Assembly (NCBI GenBank): GCA_965279285.1 | Contig: OZ257147.1 | Location: 620,001 to 684,000 of the forward strand | Source: G965279335 sp965279285 | GTDB taxonomy: Bacteria > Pseudomonadota > Gammaproteobacteria > DSM-16500 | DNA: 64,000 nucleotides | Direction: 5' to 3' | Shown: piece after piece, positions 6,785 to 13,562 of the stretch | How positions within the stretch are numbered: position 1 is the first letter of the stretch | Layout: every line of letters starts with the position of its first letter | Notes under the pieces: generated by a model | The model's database searches: none | What the model was told of the DNA's origin: nothing | The model's input: the letters and a program-made list of their open reading frames with translations, nothing else | Position numbers and translations under genes: made by a program

Positions 6785-9400
6785 TTAATTAAAGCTATGC
6801 TCAAGGCAATCAGCGTCGACTGGTTCAAGCGGAGGTGGTTCGTCAAGCTCTGATACCTTGGTTTTTTTTGCGGCAGGTGGTGGTGGAAAAAATCGAAGTG
6901 CAGTATTGCCAGTGCTAGATGAAGAAGCTGAACTTGATGATGAGCTTGTGCTTGGTGATACCATTGTTGTTCCTGGCAATGGATAAAGAGAGGATGGTGG
7001 TGCAGGCGGTATATTTTTAGCTGCATCAAGATCAATTACTTGCTGTTGTGATGATGTACTATGATTAGATATGGTCTCATTCGAGGGAGTTTGTTTTGGG
7101 CGATTGTCGTCAAATCTATAGCATACACTTGCTATTTGATTTTTTAAGAGCATTAACTCATGTTGTGCACGGGTATCTTGCTGCTGTAAGATTGTATTTT
7201 CATTGCTTAGATCGTTATTTTGTTTTTTTAGGAGTTCGTTTTCTTTTTTTAGGCGTAGAGACACTCGGTGTGTCTCTGTTAATCTCTTATTTTTCTTTTC
7301 TTTTATTTCCTCTTCTTCAGCAAATTGAGCAGTCAATTTTTTGATTTCCTTGTGTAATTTTTTTATTTCTTCTTGATCAGGGTTTTGTTGATTTCCTAAT
7401 TTAATAATTTTTCCATTTAATCTTGTTATGTTTTCTTGATCAGATTTTCGTTGATTTCCTAATTCAATAATTTGTGCATTTAATCTTGTTACATCATCTA
7501 AACAGAGATTCAGAGTAAATGTTTTACTAGCGATGGTTTGCTCTTGTTGAGCGAGTTGTGTAGTTAGTTTTTTGTTTTGATCAGTTAATTGCGTTAATAA
7601 TGTTTTACTGGGGTTATTCTCTGCTGTTTTTTTAGCTATTTCCTCATTAAGGCTTGTTATTTTATTACGTAGATTCCTTAATTTCACTTGATTCTGACTA
7701 CTGTTTACCATGTACTGAATTTTTTCTCCGTGAAGCTTATCTATTGAAGCACTTTGTGCTTGTGTTTCTGATGTAAGTTTCTCAATAGCTTTTCCATGAA
7801 TTAAGCGTTTTTCTCTTTCGTCCATGGCATCTTTTTTTGCTTCTGCTAGCTTTCTTTCTAAATTACTTATTTTTGTTTCTGCTTCTTTTTCTATTTGAAC
7901 TTTGTTTTGTAGGTTACTTTCTAGCTCAGCAACTCTTCGCTTAAGTGCTTCGTTTTCGCTTCTTTCAGTAGGACTGTCATCATCCATTTTTGTAATAGCT
8001 GTAGTTAATTTAATTTTTTTTGTGGTTGCTTTTTCTGTTTGTTGGGCTTTTCTTTTTGGTTTGGTTGAAGGAGTTTCTGTAGCTTCTTGATTTGACTGTG
8101 CAGCGTTAGAAGAAGAGGATCTGCTGCTGAAAGAGGATTTATTAGCGAGCTTAAATTTTTCTGTTAAATCATTTAACTCTTTGTAGTGTTTATCAATGTC
8201 TTTAGAGAAATCAGATATTTTATAGCTAATCTTGGTGTTAGGCACTTTTAAAATATTTAGAACATGTGTGGCGAGTGTTTTGGAAGAGAGCTTACGATTT
8301 TCTTGTGCTATTTTACTTTCAGCGATGGTATGTAATACTGGTTTATATAGGCTTGCTATTAGATCTTTAATCACTTCTGGCTTTTCTTTAAACCAAAGAT
8401 CTATCATCTTATTACAATCTTCATCACTGATGTAAGGCGAGGAATAAAGATAATGAAACGCAGTTTTTCCGTTAATACATTCATAGCCTGATGTTGCTAT
8501 GGGTATTAATTTTCTGATGTTATCAATGTCACCTATCATGCATGCAGCCATTAGCGAAGTAATTTTTGGTTGTTGTGGTAAAATTTTTCCATTACTGTCT
8601 GTAATAATGATTATATCATCTACATTATCAGTGTTACCTGATGCGCCCGTTATGTTGGGAAAATAGAGGATATGACTCTCTTCTAAATTTAATATGGAAT
8701 AAATTCGGTTATTAAGATTTGATTTTGTCATGGCTTGGTAAGAATCTTTTTTACGAGCAAAAACTTGAGGTAAGCTTTCCCAGTTATCTTTTGGGCTAAT
8801 AAATATTCTACTTCTGGAGAATATATATTGGGTTCCGTAATCAATCACTAGTTGTTCGTTAGCATTGATTTTTCTTATGGCTTTAACTTTTTTGCCTTCA
8901 AATTTACAGTTAGCGATAACTGAGCCGTTAAGCCAGCGAGCAACATTGCAATGATAAACACTATCAACAATCATTTTTTCGCTTTTTTCATTATAATAGT
9001 TGAGCGTATAAATATCATGCGGAGCATCTTTTTTTTGTGGTGTGCTAGAAGAACCTTTTTCCTCAACTTTTTCTTCCTTGCCAACATAAATAGTAATTTC
9101 CTCGTCTACATCGATATCAATCGTAGTGTATACACCAAAATAACAGTCTTTATCATCAAAACCATGACTGTTTTTTTTGCCTTGTTTTAGATGTTCTTGT
9201 AGTTTGTTAACGGGGGCAATAAAAAGCGCTTTTGAAATTTTAGTATTCGCTGGTACACATTTAACATTAAAACGAGTATTAATCTTCTGTGTTTGAGTGG
9301 CATTTTTTACTTCGTATTTTTCAATTTGATTATTTTGTTTTTGCGCATCGACAAGATGTGCTTGATGAGGTTGACTACTTGGGGTGCTGCTGGTCATCAT
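6785..9400 (-). CDS. SET-like / ankyrin / long coiled-coil protein, putative nuclear effector
   Basis: The frame extends to a TTG at 9448, but that lies upstream of the promoter's -10 (9439-9434), so the start is the ATG at 9400 (MMTSST, 871 residues). Residue numbers below count from the TTG. SET-like region 103-205: FGVYTTIDIDVDEEITI, NVARWLNGSVIANC (168-181) and AIRKINANEQLVIDYG. The usual NHS is NGS, while the closing Tyr is kept, the reverse of its paralog. Ankyrin-like repeats lie at 296-365, a basic NLS-like stretch at 463-480 (KPKRKAQQ, TKKIK), and a very long coiled coil at about 495-770 containing a near-tandem repeat (ITRLNGKIIKLGNQ and VTRLNAQIIELGNQ). The tail is poly-Ser and Pro-rich. 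The role as a host-directed effector is inferred. Confidence 0.75.
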   Translation of the reverse strand: MMTSSTPSSQPHQAHLVDAQKQNNQIEKYEVKNATQTQKINTRFNVKCVPANTKISKALFIAPVNKLQEHLKQGKKNSHGFDDKDCYFGVYTTIDIDVDEEITIYVGKEEKVEEKGSSSTPQKKDAPHDIYTLNYYNEKSEKMIVDSVYHCNVARWLNGSVIANCKFEGKKVKAIRKINANEQLVIDYGTQYIFSRSRIFISPKDNWESLPQVFARKKDSYQAMTKSNLNNRIYSILNLEESHILYFPNITGASGNTDNVDDIIIITDSNGKILPQQPKITSLMAACMIGDIDNIRKLIPIATSGYECINGKTAFHYLYSSPYISDEDCNKMIDLWFKEKPEVIKDLIASLYKPVLHTIAESKIAQENRKLSSKTLATHVLNILKVPNTKISYKISDFSKDIDKHYKELNDLTEKFKLANKSSFSSRSSSSNAAQSNQEATETPSTKPKRKAQQTEKATTKKIKLTTAITKMDDDSPTERSENEALKRRVAELESNLQNKVQIEKEAETKISNLERKLAEAKKDAMDEREKRLIHGKAIEKLTSETQAQSASIDKLHGEKIQYMVNSSQNQVKLRNLRNKITSLNEEIAKKTAENNPSKTLLTQLTDQNKKLTTQLAQQEQTIASKTFTLNLCLDDVTRLNAQIIELGNQRKSDQENITRLNGKIIKLGNQQNPDQEEIKKLHKEIKKLTAQFAEEEEIKEKKNKRLTETHRVSLRLKKENELLKKQNNDLSNENTILQQQDTRAQHELMLLKNQIASVCYRFDDNRPKQTPSNETISNHSTSSQQQVIDLDAAKNIPPAPPSSLYPLPGTTMVSPSTSSSSSSASSSSTGNTALRFFPPPPAAKKTKVSELDEPPPLEPVDADCLEHSFN

Positions 9401-9433
9401 GCTAATCAAAAATCCGTAAATTGAAAAAGGTGT

Positions 9434-9466
9434 ATTATATCTTGCCAAGCTTAAGGGTTTCTTAAG
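9434..9466 (-). promoter_or_regulatory. PmrA-type box with perfect -10
   Basis: CTTAAG-AAACC-CTTAAG (9466-9450 on the minus strand), 10 nt, then TATAAT (9439-9434). This is the cleanest of the four sites, and its position rules out the upstream TTG as the start of the gene at 6785-9400. Confidence 0.8.
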
Positions 9467-9506
9467 AGCCTAATTGGCGATTTTGTGTAAACTTAGGGCA
9501 AAATGT

Positions 9507-9683
9507 TTAGCCATAGTGAGTTTTCCAAACTTTTTTTTGTTTTGTATATTTAGAATTGTTCTCTGCTAGTTGCCAAGCGGTGTAAAAAATATTGGCAGCC
9601 TCACTTTTAGCAGGATCACCGGTCCCTTTTTCTAATAAGCGATAATTATTTTTTTTATCAAAATTCAGATAGCTTGGGCGCAT
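9507..9683 (-). CDS. Small hypothetical ORF
   Basis: A 58-codon frame starting MRPSYLNFDKKNNYRL with AGGATG about 11 nt upstream. The content (ANIFYTAWQLAENNSKY) looks like real amphipathic protein rather than random translation. It lies in the roughly 370-bp gap between the third SET-family promoter and the photolyase gene. No family recognised. It could be a short gene or the remains of one; the rest of the gap holds only the PmrA-type promoter and an AT-rich leader for the photolyase. Confidence 0.3.
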   Translation of the reverse strand: MRPSYLNFDKKNNYRLLEKGTGDPAKSEAANIFYTAWQLAENNSKYTKQKKVWKTHYG

Positions 9684-9815
9684 GCTAATGGATCATCCTA
9701 GAATTGATCGAGAATCAATTTGTGTAATTGATACTATGAAGTTCATCTTTAAAAGCTATATACTATCATTATTTAATGAACATTTAATATCTATTAAATA
9801 AAGGTAATAATTGTT

Positions 9816-11354
9816 ATGACTATATTACGTTTAATTTTAGCCGATCAACTTTCTACATCAATTTCTTCGCTTGATAATATTGATAAAGCTAATGATGTAA
9901 TTATGTTATGTGAGGTAATGGCGGAAGCGGTTTATGTTAAGCACCATAAAAAGAAAATTGCTTTTTTATTTTCGAGTATGCGTCACTTTGCACAAGAGTT
10001 GATAGAAAACGGGATGCAAGTGCGCTATGTAAAATTAGATGACCCCTGTAATACGGGTAGTTTTGATGGTGAGGTTAGGCGCGCTATTAAAGAATTAAAT
10101 GTAAATCAATTAATCGTTACTGAGCCAGGTGAATATAGAGTTCAACTTATTTTTCACGCTTGGGAAAAAACATTAAAAATTCCAGTTGATATTAGGTCTG
10201 ACTCACGTTTTTTAGCGTCTACGCAAGATTTTTCAATGTGGGCAAAAGGCAAAAAACAACTTCGAATGGAATTTTTTTATCGTGAAATGCGGAAAAAATA
10301 TCATATTTTAATGGATGAGGAAGGGAAGCCAGTTGGTGGTCAATGGAATTATGACAAAGAAAACCGTAAAGCACCTAAACAGGGACTGACATCACCAAAG
10401 CGCATTAGTCATGAGAAATCAACCATCACTCATGAGGTATTACAAGTAGTCGAAAAAAATTTCGGGGATCATTTTGGTCATTTACTGCCTTTTCATTTTG
10501 CAGTGACAAGAGTACAAGCCTTAATGGAATTAAAGCATTTTATCGATAAGCTATTACCACAGTTTGGTGATTATCAGGATGCTATGGTAGCAGGTGAGCC
10601 TTATCTTTATCATTCGTTGATTTCTGCGTATTTAAATGCGGGTTTATTGTTACCATTAGAAATTTGTCAACTGGCTGAAAAAGCTTATCACAAAGGTAAG
10701 GCGCCATTAAATGCAGTCGAAGGTTTTATTCGGCAAATTTTAGGTTGGCGCGAATTTATTAGAGGTGTTTATTGGTTGCATATGCCTCAGTACGCGAAGT
10801 TAAATTATTTTGAAGCGGAGCGGGAGTTGCCTTCTTTTTACTGGACAGCAGTTACTAATATGGCTTGTGTGGCAGAAGCGGTTCAGCATACTCTAGATCA
10901 TGCGTATTCACATCATATTCAGCGATTAATGGTAACAGGTAACTTTGCATTATTGGCCGGTATTAATCCGGTTGAAGTTTGTGAATGGTATTTGTTAGTT
11001 TATGCGGATGCATATGAATGGGTAGAATTGCCTAATACATTAGGCATGGCTTTGTATGGTGATGGTGGAATAATTGGTAGCAAACCCTATGCAGCCAGTG
11101 GCAAGTATATCAATCGTATGAGTAATTACTGTCAATCATGTCATTATGATCCTGAAGAAACTGTTGGTGAAAAGGCCTGCCCATTTAATGCTTTATATTG
11201 GGATTTCATTGTACGTAATAAACATAGACTGCAAGGTAATCAACGCCTGCCTTATGTATTTGCAACGTGGAATAAAATGACAGAAGATAAGCGTAAAGCG
11301 ATACGTAAACAAGCAGCACAAACGTTTAAAAAATTACAGGATGGAACCTTGTGA
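9816..11354 (+). CDS. Iron-sulfur bacterial photolyase/cryptochrome, (6-4) type
   Basis: A 512-residue protein of the FeS-BCP class (COG3046, 'photolyase-related'). The N-terminal part (ILRLILADQLS...) is the alpha/beta antenna domain and the C-terminal two thirds the helical FAD domain. Four cysteines, C351, C439, C442 and C455 (NMACVAEAV, NYCQSC, EKACPF), have the same spacing as the 4Fe-4S ligands of Agrobacterium PhrB. HHIQRLMVTGNFALLAGI is the conserved flavin/lesion region that supplies the histidine used in (6-4) repair. The enzyme would use blue light to repair UV (6-4) photoproducts. AAAGG precedes the ATG by 12 nt. The gene stands alone and has a hairpin terminator downstream. Unlike its neighbours it looks like a normal housekeeping gene. 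Confidence 0.9.
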   Translation: MTILRLILADQLSTSISSLDNIDKANDVIMLCEVMAEAVYVKHHKKKIAFLFSSMRHFAQELIENGMQVRYVKLDDPCNTGSFDGEVRRAIKELNVNQLIVTEPGEYRVQLIFHAWEKTLKIPVDIRSDSRFLASTQDFSMWAKGKKQLRMEFFYREMRKKYHILMDEEGKPVGGQWNYDKENRKAPKQGLTSPKRISHEKSTITHEVLQVVEKNFGDHFGHLLPFHFAVTRVQALMELKHFIDKLLPQFGDYQDAMVAGEPYLYHSLISAYLNAGLLLPLEICQLAEKAYHKGKAPLNAVEGFIRQILGWREFIRGVYWLHMPQYAKLNYFEAERELPSFYWTAVTNMACVAEAVQHTLDHAYSHHIQRLMVTGNFALLAGINPVEVCEWYLLVYADAYEWVELPNTLGMALYGDGGIIGSKPYAASGKYINRMSNYCQSCHYDPEETVGEKACPFNALYWDFIVRNKHRLQGNQRLPYVFATWNKMTEDKRKAIRKQAAQTFKKLQDGTL

Positions 11355-11430
11355 TATAGGTTTGATTTGCTTCATGCAATGATTTCAATTTCAGGAATTA
11401 TCAAATTCTTAATTAATTTTAATGGTTTTA

Positions 11431-11470
11431 GGGCTCTTTAAAATGATTGCTGTTGTAGAGAGCCCCTTTT
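11431..11470 (+). terminator. Probable rho-independent terminator of the photolyase gene
   Basis: GGGCTCT (11431-11437) pairs with AGAGCCC (11459-11465) across a 21-nt loop, followed by CTTTTATT. It is 77 bp past the photolyase stop. The long loop makes it weaker than a textbook terminator. Confidence 0.5.
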
Positions 11471-11486
11471 ATTCAGAGTCTTGATT

Positions 11487-11695
11487 TTAAGGGGCTAATG
11501 ACGCTTTATGGTCAGACGTAATATCAGTTTCATATCCTTCATCAATTTCTCTAATGCCAGCTAGGATTTCTTGACCTATATTGCGCTCTTTTTTCATTTT
11601 ATACCCTCCAATTCTTTAGCAATTTGAGCTAAACTTTTCTTGCAGAATAAGTTTTTTGGTAACAGTGCGCTAAGTTTAACTAAATAATTTCTTAC
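11487..11695 (-). pseudogene. Remnant of a toxin-antitoxin pair (toxin tail plus truncated antitoxin)
   Basis: Two short frames overlap by ATGA at 11594-11597. The upstream one (11695-11594) has no start and ends KKSLAQIAKELEGIK, like the helical tail of a small toxin or partner protein. The downstream one (11597-11487) is a 36-residue ORF (MKKERNIGQEILAGIREI) with a strong GGAGG ribosome site. Its start resembles the first helix of XRE antitoxins found next to RelE/HigB toxins, but it stops before any helix-turn-helix. Together they look like the worn end of a module. The family assignment is tentative. Confidence 0.4.
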
Positions 11696-11941
11696 TTATT
11701 CAAGGCCCGTCATGAGGGTTCTAACTGCTATATCTTCATCAATATCTGGCCAATGTACACCAATACCATTACCAATTAGTCGCCAACTATTGCGCTCCTT
11801 TTCGCTGGCATCGCGTAGTCTTGGAAACCACTCTAGTGGTGCAGAAATTTCTCTGCCATCAGCGAGTACAAAATGCAAGGCATCATTTGTAAAACTGACA
11901 TCAATAGCATGATCATCAAATTTAACGGCTGAAATACTCAT
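11696..11941 (-). CDS. DUF2442 protein
   Basis: An 81-residue protein of usual DUF2442 size: VKFDDHAIDVSFTNDALHFVLADGREISAPLEWFPRL, then WRLIGNGIGVHWPDIDEDI. The strand pattern DGREI-x-PL-x-WFP-RL and the GIGVHWPDIDED core are the family hallmarks. DUF2442 genes usually follow a DUF4160 gene, and the pair behaves like a toxin-antitoxin or accessory module, though the biochemistry is unsettled. GGAGAAATGG lies directly before the ATG. Here the DUF4160 partner just upstream is frameshifted, leaving this gene alone. It appears intact. Confidence 0.8.
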   Translation of the reverse strand: MSISAVKFDDHAIDVSFTNDALHFVLADGREISAPLEWFPRLRDASEKERNSWRLIGNGIGVHWPDIDEDIAVRTLMTGLE

Positions 11942-12145
11942 TCCATTTCTCCATAAATTTTTTACTGTGCTCAGTTACAAGCATTCTTATCTCAGTTAAT
12001 TCATGACTTCTAAAGCCAGCGGAGTTAGCTAGATTAACTGGTTTTAGCCAAAATTTAGCAACTCGCCGTGTTCAATATGAATATGCGGTGGCTCATTGCC
12101 TTCCAAACTAAAAAAGAAAAATCGATAACCTTGCTATTTTAACTG
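11922..12145 (-). pseudogene. DUF4160 gene, frameshifted and start-less
   Basis: One minus-strand frame gives GYRFFFFSLEGNEPPHIHIE and stops. A shift of frame near 12052-12058 resumes with KFWLKPVNLANSAGF, then RSHELTEIRMLVTEH and a tail ending at 11922. Read together they give an almost complete DUF4160 protein, with its PPHIH core and FRSHEL motif. The N-terminus before GYRF is also lost to an in-frame stop. The tail overlaps the DUF2442 start by 20 nt, the usual layout of this pair. Confidence 0.75.
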
Positions 12146-12173
12146 CTCGGAAATGAAAAAATAATTATAACCC

Positions 12174-12223
12174 CAATCTATCTGTATGCAAGCAGTTTTG
12201 ACACATTAAAATACTAAAAAGTA
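12174..12223. repeat. Direct repeat copy 1 (about 50 bp)
   Basis: Contains TATCTGTATGCAAGCAG and ACATTAAAATACTAAAAAGT. A copy with a few substitutions in the same orientation lies at 13107-13156, so the pair brackets the toxin-antitoxin module at 12355-12937. Confidence 0.8.
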
Positions 12224-12354
12224 AGGTGACGGGTGGCAATCATTTAATTAGGTTAGTCAATCTTTGCTTGGCTCTGTATCGGACACATATAGATATCTTA
12301 TAAGTGCCAGATACAGTTTTTGTAAAATATATACCGGACACTAAGTCAATGAAA

Positions 12355-12669
12355 TTAAGCAGCTTTAGATTCAAGATGAACAACCTTCTTTATTCCAGCT
12401 TTCCTCAGTATATTATTTAAAAATATTTCAACAAAGGCTTCATATGGATATCCTAAGGCGTTCGCAATTTTGATGGTCATTTCTAAGCTAATATTGGCTT
12501 TGTCTTTTTCTATAGCATTAATATATTGACGAGACATATGCATACGTTTAGCAAGCTCAGTTTGAGATATTTCATCGCATTCTCTAATACCTCTTACAAA
12601 TTCGCCAAAAGAAGATTTAAGCACATCTTTAAGTGCTTTCCGTGCAGAGATAGTTTTTTTAGTAGTCAT
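12355..12669 (-). CDS. XRE-family antitoxin (HigA-like)
   Basis: A 104-residue protein with a helix-turn-helix at about 33-65 (ISQTELAKRMHMSRQYINAIEKDKANIS) followed by LEMTIKIANALGYPYEAFVEIF, the standard XRE antitoxin pattern. It overlaps the end of the toxin gene by 11 nt, giving toxin-first order as in higBA modules. It would neutralise the toxin and repress the promoter upstream of it. The protein is longer at both ends than minimal HigA, with a basic C-terminal tail (KAGIKKVVHLESKAA). It appears intact. Confidence 0.85.
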   Translation of the reverse strand: MTTKKTISARKALKDVLKSSFGEFVRGIRECDEISQTELAKRMHMSRQYINAIEKDKANISLEMTIKIANALGYPYEAFVEIFLNNILRKAGIKKVVHLESKAA

Positions 12670-12937
12670 GGGGTGTTACCTCTTCTATAAGTACAAATTC
12701 AATTTTTTTGTTGATAATTCGATAAATTGCTCTCCATTGTTTGTTAAGACGTATAGAGCGCTGTCCTTGTCTATTACCTTTTAGAGGCTCATCATGATAT
12801 CCAGGTATTTTTCTTACTTCGTTAAGTCCTTTTTTTTCAACTGCTACAACCCAAGTAAAAAGTTTTTTCTTGATAATCAAAGGAATTTTATGAAAATTTT
12901 TCTCTACATTAGAAGCAACTTCTACAATTTGAATCAC
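12659..12937 (-). CDS. RelE/ParE-superfamily toxin (HigB-like)
   Basis: The frame reaches a GTG at 12979, but the better start is the GTG at 12937. It has GAGGG 7 nt upstream, lies 24 nt past a strong -10, and gives the usual 92 residues (IQIVEVASNVEKNFHKIP...). The C-terminal half shows the family signature: IPGYHDEPLKGNRQGQRSIR, then WRAIYRI and IEFVLIEEVTPHDY. RelE-type toxins cut mRNA at the ribosome. The order toxin then antitoxin with overlap suggests a higBA-like module. Which sub-family it belongs to is uncertain. Confidence 0.8.
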   Translation of the reverse strand: MIQIVEVASNVEKNFHKIPLIIKKKLFTWVVAVEKKGLNEVRKIPGYHDEPLKGNRQGQRSIRLNKQWRAIYRIINKKIEFVLIEEVTPHDY

Positions 12938-12960
12938 ACTAATCCCTCGTTTTTTATTTA

Positions 12961-12989
12961 ATATTAAAGCACGCAGCACCCGTTGTCAA
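12961..12989 (-). promoter_or_regulatory. Sigma70-type promoter of the toxin-antitoxin module
   Basis: On the minus strand a perfect TTGACA (12989-12984), a 17-nt spacer, then TAATAT (12966-12961), 23 nt before the chosen GTG start. This is the most consensus-like -35/-10 pair in the window. Confidence 0.8.
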
Positions 12990-13106
12990 TAATTTTTATT
13001 GACATGATTGATTTTAATTTTTTGTTGCACTTTTAAAGTGCTTGAATAAGGCTAATTATTTTGTTTGAAGAAAGCAATGCAGGAATAACAATAGGTAATT
13101 GTAGTC

Positions 13107-13156
13107 CAAATCTATCTGCATGCAAGCAGTTTTGATACATTAAAATACTAAAGAGT
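13107..13156. repeat. Direct repeat copy 2 (about 50 bp)
   Basis: Contains TATCTGCATGCAAGCAG and ACATTAAAATACTAAAGAGT, matching the copy at 12174 in the same orientation with a few substitutions. Confidence 0.8.
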
Positions 13157-13269
13157 CATGGCTCTACTTCCTGGCAGTAAATAACAATCTTCAACAGTTG
13201 TGCTTTTTACAGATAGCACATGTAGCTAACTAACGATTTCTTTGCTGTTGTATTTATTCGGAGGTTGTT

Positions 13270-13372
13270 ACCGAGCCGCGACCGTCAGGGAGCGTTATGA
13301 CAGCATTGAATCTGTATGTATTTTAGTAGCTCTGCTAGAGTTGTGATCGCTCCCTGGCGGTCGCGGCTCGGT
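13270..13372. repeat. Second palindromic element family
   Basis: The 25-bp arms ACCGAGCCGCGACCGTCAGG... (13270-13294) and CGCTCCCTGGCGGTCGCGGC... (13348-13372) are reverse complements with one mismatch. A 53-bp AT-rich spacer separates them. The GC-rich arms stand out from the surroundings. It is unrelated in sequence to the GTAGGGTGGGC family but built the same way; only one copy is present here. Confidence 0.85.
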
Positions 13373-13441
13373 TAATCAAAACACGGGTTAAAATAAAATA
13401 ATTTTTCCTTTATTTTCATATAGTTATATTTTTAAAATAAA

Positions 13442-13474
13442 CTTAAGATTATTTTAAGTTTTTTAAAGTATATT
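13442..13474 (+). promoter_or_regulatory. PmrA-type box and -10 element
   Basis: CTTAAG-ATTAT-TTTAAG (13442-13458), 10 nt, then TATATT (13469-13474). It has the same geometry as the three sites in front of the SET-family genes, on the opposite strand. It leaves a leader of about 80 nt before the ATG at 13563. Confidence 0.75.
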
Positions 13475-13562
13475 ACATCAAAAGATCACTAATGACCGCT
13501 TTACCTTAGAAGCATTCCCTTTTAAGCTATGCGAGTCTTAAATAGAGAAACTTGGAGACAAC

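Noticed and set aside
9401..9448. Upstream TTG start adding 16 residues to the SET-family gene
   Set aside because: The TTG at 9448 lies within the spacer between the PmrA-type box and the -10 hexamer (9439-9434), so it would not be transcribed. The MM start at 9400 matches the relative at 3472.
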